From Micromonospora echinaurantiaca (GTDB lineage: Bacteria; Actinomycetota; Actinomycetes; Mycobacteriales; Micromonosporaceae): a DNA stretch of 64,000 nt. The stretch is from assembly GCF_900090235.1 (NCBI RefSeq), contig NZ_LT607750.1:2182501-2246500 (forward strand), written 5' to 3'. The notes beneath the pieces are model-generated. The model was not told the DNA's origin, ran no database searches, and saw nothing but the letters and a program-made list of their open reading frames with translations. Of this stretch, positions 6,894 to 14,597 are shown in pieces (within the stretch, counting starts at the first letter, position 1; each line of letters opens with the position of its first letter). A program made the position numbers and the translations under genes.

Positions 6894-8522
6894 GTGACCG
6901 GCTGGCAGGTGTCCGGCTACACGCCGGTGCGGCAGCTCGGCGCGGGCGCGTCGGGCCGGGTGGACCTGGCCGTGCACGACGCGACCGGCACCCCGGTGGC
7001 GATCAAGTACCTCACCGGTGGCGTCGGCGACGACCCGTCGTTCCGGACCGCCTTCCGCGACGAGGCCCGGCTGCTCGGCGAGATCGACGACCCGCACGTC
7101 TCGCGCCTCTACGAGTACGTCGAGTCGCCCGACGGCGCGGCGATCGTGATGGAGCTGGTCAACGGCGTGTCGCTGCGGCAGATGCTGCGCGCGCACGGCC
7201 CGACCGCGCCGGAGTCGGCGCTCTGCGTCCTCAAGGGATCGCTGGCCGGGCTCGGGGCGGCGCACGCCCGCGGCGTGGTGCACCGCGACTACAAGCCGGA
7301 GAACGTGTTGGTGACCGCCGAGGGCGCCAGCAAGCTGGCCGACTTCGGCATCGCCATGCCGGTCGGCGCCGGTTCGGGCGTCTCGGTCACCGGCACGCCC
7401 CGCTACATGGCCCCGGAGCAGTGGACCGGCGCCCCGGCCAGCCCGGCCTGCGACATCTACGCGGCGACCGCGACCTTCTACGAATGCCTCACCGGGCGTC
7501 CACCGTACGACGGGCGGGACCTGCTCACCCTGCGCCAGCAGCACGCCACCGCGCCGATCCCCACCGACCCGGCCCCCGCGCCGGTGCACGACCTGCTGCG
7601 GCACGGCATGGCCAAGCAGCCGGCCGACCGGCCGCAACCCGCCCAGGCGTTCCTCGTCCTGCTCGAACAGGTGGCGGGCCGGGCGTACGGCGCGGACTGG
7701 GAGGAGCGCGGGCTGCGGGAACTGGCCCGCCGGGCGGCGTTGCTGGCCGCCCTCTTCCCCTTCCCGGCCGGCACCGGCGGTGCCACCAGCCTGGCCAGCA
7801 CCGCCCTCGGCGCGAGCACCGGACGGTGGACGTGGCTGCGCCCCGGCCGGGCCCGTAGGTCGCTGGTCGGCGCCGGGGTGGTGGCCACCCTGCTGGTCGG
7901 TGGTGCCGGGCTCAGCTACGCCGCCCGGGACGAGCCGCTGCCCGCGGCCGGGGCGGGCACCTCGGGCTCGACCACCGTGACCGGCGGCGCGGCGGCGACG
8001 CCCGGCGCCGGGTCGCCCACCCCGACGCCGAGCGCCACCCCCACCCCGTCGGGCGAGCCGGGCACGACGACGGCGGCGCCGGAGCCGCCCACCCCCGGTG
8101 CGACGACCCGCCCGCCCACCCGGAGCCCGAGCCCGAGCGCGTCGACCGGCACCAGCCCCCCGCCGCCGCCGGACACCGTCGCCCCGACGGTGGGGAAGGT
8201 GGCGGCCAACCCGACCAGGCTCGATCCGCGGGGCTGCCCGTACGGGCCGACGTCGAGCACCATCGCCGCGGCCGTCGCCGACGACCGTACGCCGGTCGGC
8301 TCGCTGCGGGTGCGGCTCCGCTACACCCTCGACGGCCGGTCCACCGACGTCGCCATGTCCCCGAGCCGCGACGGGTCGTTCCGGGGCGCCTTCGGCGACC
8401 TGCCGCGGCCCGCGAACGCCATCCGGATCCCGGTCCGCGTGCTCGCCACCGACCAGGCCGGCAACACCGCCGAGGGCGGACCGGTGTACGTCACCCTCGA
8501 CTCGAACTGCACCCCGGGCTGA
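6894..8522 (+). CDS. PknB-type serine/threonine protein kinase, membrane-anchored
   Basis: This is a 542-residue transmembrane kinase. The N-terminal kinase domain (about 9-265) has the Gly-rich loop GAGASG, VAIK with Lys38, the catalytic HRDYKPEN (Asp132), DFG (150-152) and APE (173-175). The activation loop VSVTGTPRYMAPE holds candidate autophosphorylation Thr residues. HRDY replaces the common HRDL, a change seen in active actinobacterial kinases. A single membrane helix lies at about 322-344. Then come a Pro/Thr/Ser-rich extracellular stalk and a C-terminal Ig-like beta domain (about 440-540) with two cysteines, instead of PASTA repeats. The next two genes, on the same strand, encode membrane proteins with repeated Thr motifs and are plausible substrates. 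Confidence 0.93.
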   Translation: MTGWQVSGYTPVRQLGAGASGRVDLAVHDATGTPVAIKYLTGGVGDDPSFRTAFRDEARLLGEIDDPHVSRLYEYVESPDGAAIVMELVNGVSLRQMLRAHGPTAPESALCVLKGSLAGLGAAHARGVVHRDYKPENVLVTAEGASKLADFGIAMPVGAGSGVSVTGTPRYMAPEQWTGAPASPACDIYAATATFYECLTGRPPYDGRDLLTLRQQHATAPIPTDPAPAPVHDLLRHGMAKQPADRPQPAQAFLVLLEQVAGRAYGADWEERGLRELARRAALLAALFPFPAGTGGATSLASTALGASTGRWTWLRPGRARRSLVGAGVVATLLVGGAGLSYAARDEPLPAAGAGTSGSTTVTGGAAATPGAGSPTPTPSATPTPSGEPGTTTAAPEPPTPGATTRPPTRSPSPSASTGTSPPPPPDTVAPTVGKVAANPTRLDPRGCPYGPTSSTIAAAVADDRTPVGSLRVRLRYTLDGRSTDVAMSPSRDGSFRGAFGDLPRPANAIRIPVRVLATDQAGNTAEGGPVYVTLDSNCTPG

Positions 8523-8568
8523 CCGCTCCCGGACGCCAAGCCGACGACGACGAGACAGGACGGCCGCC

Positions 8569-9861
8569 GTGACCCAGCCGAACGACCCGACCGAGGCGCT
8601 GCCCACCCGCGCGTGGTACGACGACCCGCCCGACCCGCCCGACCCGCCCGACCCGCCCGGCCAGCCCGACCCGCCCGGCCCGCTCGGCCGGCCCGCCGGC
8701 CCGGCGCCGCCGGCCGAGCCCACCGTGCGGCTCGCCCCCGAGTCCGCCGAGCGTCCGGAGCCGGTCGAGCCGACCGTCCACCTGGCCCCGCCGCCGAGGC
8801 AGCCGGGCGGAGCGGAGCCGACGGTGCACCTGGGCGCGGGGGAGCCGACGGTGCACCTGGGCGCGGGGGAGCCGACGGTGCACCTGGGCGCGGGGGAGCC
8901 GACCGTGCACCCCGGCGCGGGGGAGACGGTGCACCTGGGCGCGAGGGAGTCGACGGTGCACCTGGGTGCGGGGGAGGCGACGGTTCAGTTGGGCGGTGGC
9001 GAGCCGACGGTCCGCTGGGGTGCCGCCGGGTCGACCGGTCATCGGGCGGCTGGATGGTCTCCGCCGTCGGCGGGGGAGTCGACAGTCGACATGGGCGCGG
9101 CCGGTCGCCCCGGTCCGGCGGCCTGGCCGGCCGCGCCGGATTCGACCCATCCGACCCATCCGACCGGTGGGGCCACCACCGCCGCCGGGACCGGCACGCT
9201 CTACGGCCCGCGTACCGCCGCAGCCACGCCCGGCAGCACCGGTGTGACCGGCGCGACCACGCCGGGCGGAACCGGCGCGACCACGCCGGGCAGGGCCGGC
9301 GCGGCCACGCCCGGCAGGGCCGGCGCGGCCGCCGGGGCACCCGGTGCGGCTGCCGTACCGGCCGGCGGCGAGGTGCGGTTCGGACCCGGCGTCCCGGCCA
9401 CGCCGCCGGCCGCACCGGCCTGGCCGGCGCCGCCGCCGCCGCGACGCCCACGGTCGGTCTGGCGGACGCTCACCTCGGTGCTGTCCACTCTGCTCACCCT
9501 GGCGCTGCTCGCCGCCGTCGGAATCTACCTGTGGCAGCGAATCAGCCCGCTGGAGATCACCGGGGTGACCGTGGCGGTGCCCGAGCCGGCCGGTGACCGG
9601 TGTGACGTCACCGTCGACGTGGTCGCGACGGTACGCACCAACGGCCGGGGCGGGGTCGTCGAGTACCAGTGGCTGCGCTCCGGCAGCCCGCCGAGCAACG
9701 TGCTGACCGAGCGGGTCGGCCGGGGGCAGCGCACCGTCGACCTCACGCTGGAGTGGACGTTCACCGGCGTCGGCAGCACCCGGCAGACGGCCACCGTCAA
9801 CATCACCTCCCCGGCGCCGATGCAGGCGCAGACCGAGGTCGCGTACGACTGCCGACCGTGA
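8569..9861 (+). CDS. Single-pass membrane protein with tandem E-x-T-V-x-L repeats
   Basis: This 430-residue protein starts at the GTG at 8569, 46 bases after the kinase stop. The cytoplasmic N-terminal half is disordered: a DPP-rich stretch (18-37), then eleven copies of E-x-T-V or E-T-V between residues 50 and 175 (Thr at 52, 69, 85, 94, 103, 112, 120, 129, 138, 147, 172). Seven copies lie on a pitch of 8-9 residues. Ala/Thr/Gly repeats follow, then one membrane helix (TLLTLALLAAVGIYLWQRIS) and an extracellular Ig-like domain of about 110 residues with two Cys. Most motifs have Leu at +3 from Thr, the form that FHA domains bind once phosphorylated. I recognise no named family. A scaffold phosphorylated by the adjacent kinase is my inference. 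Confidence 0.75.
   Translation: MTQPNDPTEALPTRAWYDDPPDPPDPPDPPGQPDPPGPLGRPAGPAPPAEPTVRLAPESAERPEPVEPTVHLAPPPRQPGGAEPTVHLGAGEPTVHLGAGEPTVHLGAGEPTVHPGAGETVHLGARESTVHLGAGEATVQLGGGEPTVRWGAAGSTGHRAAGWSPPSAGESTVDMGAAGRPGPAAWPAAPDSTHPTHPTGGATTAAGTGTLYGPRTAAATPGSTGVTGATTPGGTGATTPGRAGAATPGRAGAAAGAPGAAAVPAGGEVRFGPGVPATPPAAPAWPAPPPPRRPRSVWRTLTSVLSTLLTLALLAAVGIYLWQRISPLEITGVTVAVPEPAGDRCDVTVDVVATVRTNGRGGVVEYQWLRSGSPPSNVLTERVGRGQRTVDLTLEWTFTGVGSTRQTATVNITSPAPMQAQTEVAYDCRP
8815..9024 (+). repeat. Tandem 27-bp coding repeats (unit E-P-T-V-H-L-G-A-G)
   Basis: Three adjacent units are nearly identical at DNA level (from about 8815 to 8895). Diverging copies follow to about 9020, including one that lost a codon (ETVHL) and later ones with Ser or Ala after Glu. 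The nucleotide identity of the first units points to recent tandem duplication, while the T-V core is kept in every copy. Confidence 0.85.
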
Positions 9862-9946
9862 CCTCCCGGCGCCGCCGCGCCCGGGTTTCCGGTGGATCCC
9901 CACGGGGTAGGTCGGCCGGGACGAACCGGTGCTGTGGAGGATTTCG

Positions 9947-10885
9947 ATGCGAGACAACTTCGGTGACGCCGTGGGGGACGCCCTCCGTTCGGTGCTGCTC
10001 TTCCTGCCCAAGGCCGTCGGCTTCGTGGCCATCCTGGTGGTCGGCTGGCTGGCGGCGAAGGCGCTGCGCAAGCTCGTGGACAAGGTGCTGGAGCGGGTCG
10101 GCTTCGACCGGGCCGTCGAGCGCGGCGGCATCCGCCGGGCACTGGCCCGATCGCGGTACGACGCCAGCGACATCGTCGCCAAGCTCGTCTACTACGGCGT
10201 GCTGCTGGTGACCCTGCAACTCGCGTTCGGCATCTGGGGGCCGAACCCCATCTCGGACCTGATCGCCGGGGTCATCGCCTGGCTGCCGAGGGCCTTCGTC
10301 GCGATCGTCATCGTGGTGGTGGCCGCGGCGATCGCCAACGCGGTCAAGGACATCATCAGCGGCGCCCTCGGCGGGCTGTCGTACGGCCGGATCCTGGCCA
10401 CCATCGCGTCGGTGTTCATCCTCGGCCTGGGGATCATCGCCGCGCTCAACCAGATCGGCGTGGCCACCGCGGTGACCACCCCGGTGCTGATCGCCGTGCT
10501 GGCCACGGTCGGCGGCATCCTGATCGTCGGCGTCGGCGGCGGGCTGGTCCGGCCGATGCAGAGCCGTTGGGAGTCCTGGCTGACCCGGGCCGAGCAGGAG
10601 TCCCAGGCGATCGCCACGCACGCCCGGGCGTACCAGGCCGGCCGCCGGGACACCGCGGCCCGGCTGGCCGAGTCGGCGCCCGCCGCGGGTCCGGCCGGCG
10701 GCGACCCGGAGGCCACCCAGGTGGTGCCCGCCACGCCCGGCCACCCCGGAGCCGTCGCTCCGGCGCAGACCGACCCGGACGCCACCCAGCCCACGCCGCG
10801 GGGCGCCACCATCCCAGCGCAGCCGACCGGTGACGACGCCGAGGCCACCATGGTCATTCCGCCGGTGGACCGCGACCGGCGCTGA
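9947..10885 (+). CDS. Conserved-TM-helix (mechanosensitive channel-like) membrane protein
   Basis: This 312-residue protein has about five hydrophobic helices in its first 210 residues: LLFLPKAVGFVAILVVGWLA, a helix at about 82-100, LPRAFVAIVIVVVAAAIANA, a helix at about 145-165 and a Gly-rich one at about 180-205. The pattern matches the conserved TM helix family related to MscS-like channels but lacks the MscS beta domain. The cytoplasmic tail (about 210-312) carries three spaced motifs, DPEATQVVP, DPDATQPTP and DAEATMVIP, with Thr at about 257, 280 and 301. These resemble phospho-Thr/FHA sites and the Thr repeats of the preceding gene. The ATG at 9947 follows GGAGG; a longer frame from 9929 lacks a site. 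Confidence 0.8.
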   Translation: MRDNFGDAVGDALRSVLLFLPKAVGFVAILVVGWLAAKALRKLVDKVLERVGFDRAVERGGIRRALARSRYDASDIVAKLVYYGVLLVTLQLAFGIWGPNPISDLIAGVIAWLPRAFVAIVIVVVAAAIANAVKDIISGALGGLSYGRILATIASVFILGLGIIAALNQIGVATAVTTPVLIAVLATVGGILIVGVGGGLVRPMQSRWESWLTRAEQESQAIATHARAYQAGRRDTAARLAESAPAAGPAGGDPEATQVVPATPGHPGAVAPAQTDPDATQPTPRGATIPAQPTGDDAEATMVIPPVDRDRR

Positions 10886-10902
10886 CCCGTCGCCGACCGT
10901 CC

Positions 10903-10929
10903 GGGGTGGGACCCGTCGGGTCCCACCCC
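10903..10929 (+). terminator. Perfect hairpin terminator
   Basis: GGGGTGGGACCC, a 3-base loop and GGGTCCCACCCC form a perfect 12-bp stem 18 bases after the preceding stop codon. No T-run follows, as is usual for actinobacterial terminators. It separates the kinase cluster from the MFS gene. Confidence 0.85.
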
Positions 10930-10975
10930 GGCGCGTGTCCGGCGAATGGGCATGACCGGCCCGGCCCGGTCCGAC

Positions 10976-11085
10976 TACCATCGCCGCATGACCTGGCGAT
11001 GTTGATGCTCCGCTAGAGGCCACTGCCGTGGGCCGCCGCGGTCGCCGTACGTCCGGCGTCCGTTTCGTCCTTCCGGGAAGGCCTC
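10976..11085 (+). promoter_or_regulatory. Promoter, leader and possible attenuator of MFS gene
   Basis: The region holds the -10 TACCAT (10976-10981), the leader peptide, a CCAC/GTGG hairpin at about 11021-11032 and a pair of complementary hexamers. GAGGCC at 11016-11021 can pair with GGCCTC at 11080-11085, directly before the MFS ATG. That pairing would cover the Shine-Dalgarno end (GGGAAGG) and the start. A ribosome paused on the leader peptide would prevent it. The architecture suits induction by translation inhibitors; no experimental basis. Confidence 0.45.
10988..11005 (+). CDS. Putative leader peptide MTWRC upstream of MFS exporter
   Basis: A five-codon frame, ATG ACC TGG CGA TGT TGA, begins 6 bases after a TACCAT -10 box (10976-10981), the spacing expected of a leaderless transcript starting at its A. 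It lies 80 bases before the MFS start. Leader peptides of this kind, rich in rare or stall-prone codons, control resistance and amino-acid genes by ribosome-mediated attenuation. The codons Trp-Arg-Cys could sense charged tRNA or drug-stalled ribosomes. This is inferred from position and spacing only. Confidence 0.45.
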   Translation: MTWRC

Positions 11086-12522
11086 ATGACTCCCATCACC
11101 GCGCGCGTGCCCGATCCGCGTGTCCGCCGGCTGGCGGCCACCCTCTACGGGTACGCGTTCCTCAGTGAACTCGTCCTGCTCTATCCGGTGTACGCGCTGC
11201 TGTTCAGCGACACCGGCCTGTCCGTGTGGCAGATCAGCTCGCTCTTCGTGATCTGGTCGGCCAGCAGCATCCTGCTGGAGGTGCCCTCCGGGGCCTGGGC
11301 CGACGCGGTCTCCCGCCGGCTGCTGCTCTGTCTCGCTCCGCTGGTCAGCGCCGCCGCGTTCGCGCTCTGGGTGATCGTCCCGTCCTACCCGGCCTTCGCC
11401 GTCGGCTTCGTGCTCTGGGGCGCCGGCGGGGCGCTCGCCTCCGGCGCGCTGGAGGCGCTGGTCTTCACCGAACTGGACCGCCTCGGCGCGGCCGGCCGGT
11501 ACGCCCGGACCATCGGTCGGGCACGGACCGCCGAGACGCTCGCCGTGCTCGCCTCGATCGTGCTGGCCGCCCCGGTGCTCGCCGCCGGCGGGTACCCGGC
11601 GGTCGGCGCGGCCAGCGTGCTGGCCTGCCTGCTCGCCGCCGCCGTCGCCACCCGGTTCCCGGAACACCGCACCGCGGTGACCAGCCCCGCCGCCCCGCTC
11701 GGCGCCGGACCGACCAGCGCCGCACCGACCAGCCCTGCCAGCGGCATCCTCGACGACCTGGACACCCGCACCCCCGAGGCGCCGGTCAGCGCCGCACCAA
11801 CGGTCTCCGTTCTGTCCGGTCCCGGCACGGCCAGCCCCGACACGGCCGGCGCGCCCGACCCGGCCGGGGTGGGGGAGCCGGAGGAGGACGACCTGGGTTG
11901 GTGGGCCAGCCTGCGCGCCGGGCTGGCCGAGGTGCGCGCCGACCCGGCGGTCCGCTCGGCGGTGCTGCTGGTCGCCGCGGTCACCGCGGTGTGGGGCGCG
12001 CTGGACGAGTACACCCCGCTGCTGGCCCGGGACACCGGCGTCGCCGCCGAGACCGTGCCGCTGCTGCTCCTGCTGACCTGGGTCGGGGTGAGCGTCGGCG
12101 GGCTGCTCGCCCCGGCCGGTGAGCGGCTCGGCCGGCGCGGTCAGGCGGCCCTGCTGGCGTTCGCCGGTCTGGCCCTGGCCGCCGGGGCGCTGCTCGGCCG
12201 GCCGGTCGGCTTCGTCCTGGTCGGCCTGGCCTTCTGCGGCTTCCAACTGGCCAGCGTGCTGGCCGAGGCGCGGTTGCAGGCCCGGATCACCGGCCCCGGG
12301 CGGGCCACCGTCACGTCGCTGGCCGGGATGGCCACCGACCTGACCATCATCGTGGTCTACGCCGGGTACGGAGTGGTCGCCACGGCGGCCGGCAACGGGG
12401 TGGCCTTCGCGGTGGCCGCGGCGGTGTACCCGCTGCTCGCGGTGCCGCTGGCGCTCGGCGGGCGGCGGCGAGGGGCGCCCGCGCCCGGTCGTGGCGGGCG
12501 GCGCGCGGCAGCCGGGCGCTAG
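11086..12522 (+). CDS. MFS transporter (drug-efflux-like)
   Basis: This is a 478-residue major facilitator with twelve predicted helices in two halves separated by an unusually long, Pro/Ala/Thr-rich cytoplasmic loop (about residues 195-270). The helix 2-3 loop contains SGAWADAVSRRLLL, a variant of the MFS motif A (G-x-x-x-D-x-x-G-R-R). The first half begins MTPITARVPDPRVRRLAATL and the tail is Arg/Gly-rich. It is an exporter-like protein; the substrate is unknown. The leader and possible attenuator upstream suggest induction by ribosome-targeting compounds, which would fit an antibiotic exporter. It stands as a single gene, with a minus-strand PPOX gene converging on it. Confidence 0.85.
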   Translation: MTPITARVPDPRVRRLAATLYGYAFLSELVLLYPVYALLFSDTGLSVWQISSLFVIWSASSILLEVPSGAWADAVSRRLLLCLAPLVSAAAFALWVIVPSYPAFAVGFVLWGAGGALASGALEALVFTELDRLGAAGRYARTIGRARTAETLAVLASIVLAAPVLAAGGYPAVGAASVLACLLAAAVATRFPEHRTAVTSPAAPLGAGPTSAAPTSPASGILDDLDTRTPEAPVSAAPTVSVLSGPGTASPDTAGAPDPAGVGEPEEDDLGWWASLRAGLAEVRADPAVRSAVLLVAAVTAVWGALDEYTPLLARDTGVAAETVPLLLLLTWVGVSVGGLLAPAGERLGRRGQAALLAFAGLALAAGALLGRPVGFVLVGLAFCGFQLASVLAEARLQARITGPGRATVTSLAGMATDLTIIVVYAGYGVVATAAGNGVAFAVAAAVYPLLAVPLALGGRRRGAPAPGRGGRRAAAGR

Positions 12523-12543
12523 CCGCCGGTGGCCTTCGCCGGG

Positions 12544-12972
12544 TCAGTCGGCGATGCCGGTGAAGGCCACCACCCGCTCCACCCGCAGCCGCACCAGCAA
12601 CTCGCCCGGCACCGCGTTGCGCCGGCCATATCGCTGCGCCTGGTCGTCGCCGACGTAGCGGGCGGCGATCCGGGTCGCCCAGGTGAGCATCTCGTCGAGG
12701 TCCTCGCTGACGGTGACCCGGCCACGCACCGCGACGAACGCGTACGGCGGGTGCTCCTCGTCGACGGTCAGCGCCGCCCGCGGGTCGCGCCGCAGGTTGC
12801 GCCCCTTCACGCTGCTCCGCCCGGTGTTGAAGACCAGTTCGTCGCCATCGAGCACGAACCAGACCGGCGCCACGTGCGGCGAACCGTCGGCCCGTACGGT
12901 GGCCAGCTTGCCGGTCCGGGTGCCGTGGCTGACGAACGCCCGCCACTGTTCGTCGGTCATCTCCTGCGCCAT
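12544..12972 (-). CDS. PPOX-class F420-dependent oxidoreductase
   Basis: This 142-residue split-barrel protein shows MTDEQWRAFVSHGTRTGKLA, then LATVRADGSPHVAPVWFVLD and NTGRSSVKGRNLRRDPRAAL. This is the layout of the small pyridoxamine-5'-phosphate-oxidase-like flavin/deazaflavin proteins of actinomycetes (TIGR03618-like). They bind F420 or FMN as dimers and reduce small substrates such as biliverdin or nitroaromatics. The conserved K-x-R-N-L-R-R segment fits the F420 phosphate pocket. The cofactor choice is inferred from the family; the physiological substrate is unknown. It converges on the MFS gene with a 21-base gap. Confidence 0.82.
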   Translation of the reverse strand: MAQEMTDEQWRAFVSHGTRTGKLATVRADGSPHVAPVWFVLDGDELVFNTGRSSVKGRNLRRDPRAALTVDEEHPPYAFVAVRGRVTVSEDLDEMLTWATRIAARYVGDDQAQRYGRRNAVPGELLVRLRVERVVAFTGIAD

Positions 12973-13096
12973 GGCGCCATTCTGGTCGATCGTCAGACGC
13001 GCCCGCCCGGGGCCCGCGGCTCGGCTGGGGCGGCGTCGGCGGAGGCGGTGGCGCGACCGCTGGGCGGTGCGGGGCCGGGGCTACCGGATGGCTGCC

Positions 13097-13130
13097 GGTC
13101 CGGTGGCGGCCGACCGACCGCCACCGGACC
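13097..13130 (-). terminator. Hairpin terminator after VOC gene
   Basis: GGTCCGGTGGCGG (13097-13109) and CCGCCACCGGACC (13118-13130) form a perfect 13-bp stem with an 8-base loop, six bases past the stop codon of the minus-strand VOC gene. Confidence 0.8.
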
Positions 13131-13136
13131 CGGCGA

Positions 13137-13523
13137 TCAGCCGCCGACGTGCAGGAACGACCACTGGTGGCCGTCGAGGTCGCGGAAGCCGCCCATGTAG
13201 AGGCCGCCCCGCTCCTGCGGTTCGCCGAGGCTCTCGGCCCCGGCCGCCACGGCCCGGCCGATCAGGTCGTCGACCTGCTCCCGGCTGTCCAGGCCGAGCC
13301 CGACGATCACCTCCCGGGTGGTCGCCGTGTCCGGCACGTCGACGCCGGTGTAGGCGGCGAACGAGCTGGAGTTGTGCAGCATCAGGTGGGTCGTGTCGGT
13401 GAGGGTGAGCTGGATGCTGGTGCCGTCCGGCGACAGGTCGCTGGCGTGGAACCCGAGGATCCGGAAGAACTCGGTGGAGGTGGTCAGGTCGCGGACCGGC
13501 AGGTTGATGAAGGTCGTCGTCAT
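13137..13523 (-). CDS. VOC family (glyoxalase-like) protein
   Basis: This 128-residue protein, MTTTFINLPVRDLTTSTEFF at the N-terminus, ends with GGLYMGGFRDLDGHQWSFLH. It has the two beta-alpha-beta-beta-beta modules of the vicinal oxygen chelate fold. The DLDGHQW segment is the usual C-terminal signature, with residues available for a metal site. Proteins of this exact type are annotated as glyoxalase/bleomycin-resistance-like with unknown substrate. The ATG overlaps the stop of the upstream SRPBCC gene by four bases (ATGA), so the two are translationally coupled. A terminator hairpin follows. Confidence 0.85.
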   Translation of the reverse strand: MTTTFINLPVRDLTTSTEFFRILGFHASDLSPDGTSIQLTLTDTTHLMLHNSSSFAAYTGVDVPDTATTREVIVGLGLDSREQVDDLIGRAVAAGAESLGEPQERGGLYMGGFRDLDGHQWSFLHVGG

Positions 13524-14380
13524 CGCGGGTCTCCGTCCGATTCGAGGAGCTGCTTGAGCGCGGCCAGCCGCTCCCGCCAGTACGCCTTCAGCCGCGCCGC
13601 CTGCTCGGCGTCCGCGAGCTTCTCGTGCTGCACCGCCACCCGGGACTTCGACTCGCCGGCGGCCGCGAAGCCGACCAGGATCCGGCTCGACCCGTCGGTC
13701 CAGTCCGCGCGGAACGACTTCGGTGCGGTGGCCGTACGGACCCGGACGTCCTCGGGCAGCCACCGCCGGCGCAGCGCGTCGTCGGCGAACGCGTCGAAGA
13801 GCCGCCGCACCGGCACCGCGACGGTACGGGAGCCGTTGGCGGAGAACCCGCCGCCGCGCCGCTGCCCGGGTGCCCGCAGACCGCGCGCCTGCTCGTAGCC
13901 GACGGTGACCGTCTGCGCCCACCAGCCGGGCACCTCGTGGGTGGTGACCAGCCAACGGGCGATCTCGGTGTGCGTACGCCCGGTGCCGCCCCACTCGTCG
14001 AGCAGGGCGAACCACTGCGCCCAGGCGCGCCCGGTGCGCTCGCTGAGCAGCGCGTCGGAGATCCGTTCGGTCTGCTCCGCCGGCCCGGTGGCGGTCTCGG
14101 CCGCCGCCGGACCGGCCTGGTCGGGTACCGACGCTCCCGCCGGGCCCGTGGCCGCGGAGATCGGGGCCGCCGCTGGGACCGTCGGCTCGGCCGGGGTCGC
14201 CGGCTCGGCCGGGGCTGCTGCGGCCGGGGTCGTCGGGTGGGCCGGGGCGGCGGGTGCGGCGGGCTCGGTCGGGGTGGCCTGGGCGCGGGCGAGCAGTTGC
14301 CGGCGGGCGGTGGTGTAGCTCTCGCCGGTCTTGGCCATCCGGCTGCGGACCCGGTCCTTGAAGGTGCGCTGATGCGTCAT
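13520..14380 (-). CDS. SRPBCC (AHSA1-like) domain protein with Ala/Pro-rich linker
   Basis: This 286-residue protein starts MTHQRTFKDRVRSRMAKTGE, a short basic helical segment found at the start of several actinobacterial small-ligand proteins. An Ala/Pro/Thr linker follows (about 30-110), then a helical module with WAQWFALLDEWGGTGRTHTE. A C-terminal SRPBCC/START-like domain (about 180-286) includes VPVRRLFDAFADDALRRRWL and SFRADWTDGSSRILVGFAA. The GGAG at the start of the mRNA supports the ATG at 14380 over an extension further upstream. It is coupled to the VOC gene. The pair (SRPBCC plus VOC) is common; function unknown. Confidence 0.75.
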   Translation of the reverse strand: MTHQRTFKDRVRSRMAKTGESYTTARRQLLARAQATPTEPAAPAAPAHPTTPAAAAPAEPATPAEPTVPAAAPISAATGPAGASVPDQAGPAAAETATGPAEQTERISDALLSERTGRAWAQWFALLDEWGGTGRTHTEIARWLVTTHEVPGWWAQTVTVGYEQARGLRAPGQRRGGGFSANGSRTVAVPVRRLFDAFADDALRRRWLPEDVRVRTATAPKSFRADWTDGSSRILVGFAAAGESKSRVAVQHEKLADAEQAARLKAYWRERLAALKQLLESDGDPR

Positions 14381-14597
14381 CACATGCTCCCTGTCAACGG
14401 CACGGTCGCAGGGACTCACGCTCCCGTCGACCGCGCCGGAGAAGGCATGTGGCACGGCATCCCGAGAACACCAGGTTCCCTTTGCCTCCGCGCGGCCGGC
14501 GGCGTGAGCACCGGTAAGGAGGTGGGGCGCGGGACGGCGCCGCCACCAGCATACGCGGGCGGGTGGAGCTTCGGGAGGGACGCGCGGAAGGGGCCGG

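Noticed and set aside
8098-8568. Upstream extension of the Thr-repeat protein into the kinase gene
   Set aside because: It overlaps the kinase C-terminal domain out of frame and is Arg/Pro-rich; GTG at 8569 gives a sensible N-terminus.
8815-9024. CRISPR-like tandem repeats
   Set aside because: The 27-bp units are contiguous, in frame and coding, with no spacers or cas genes.
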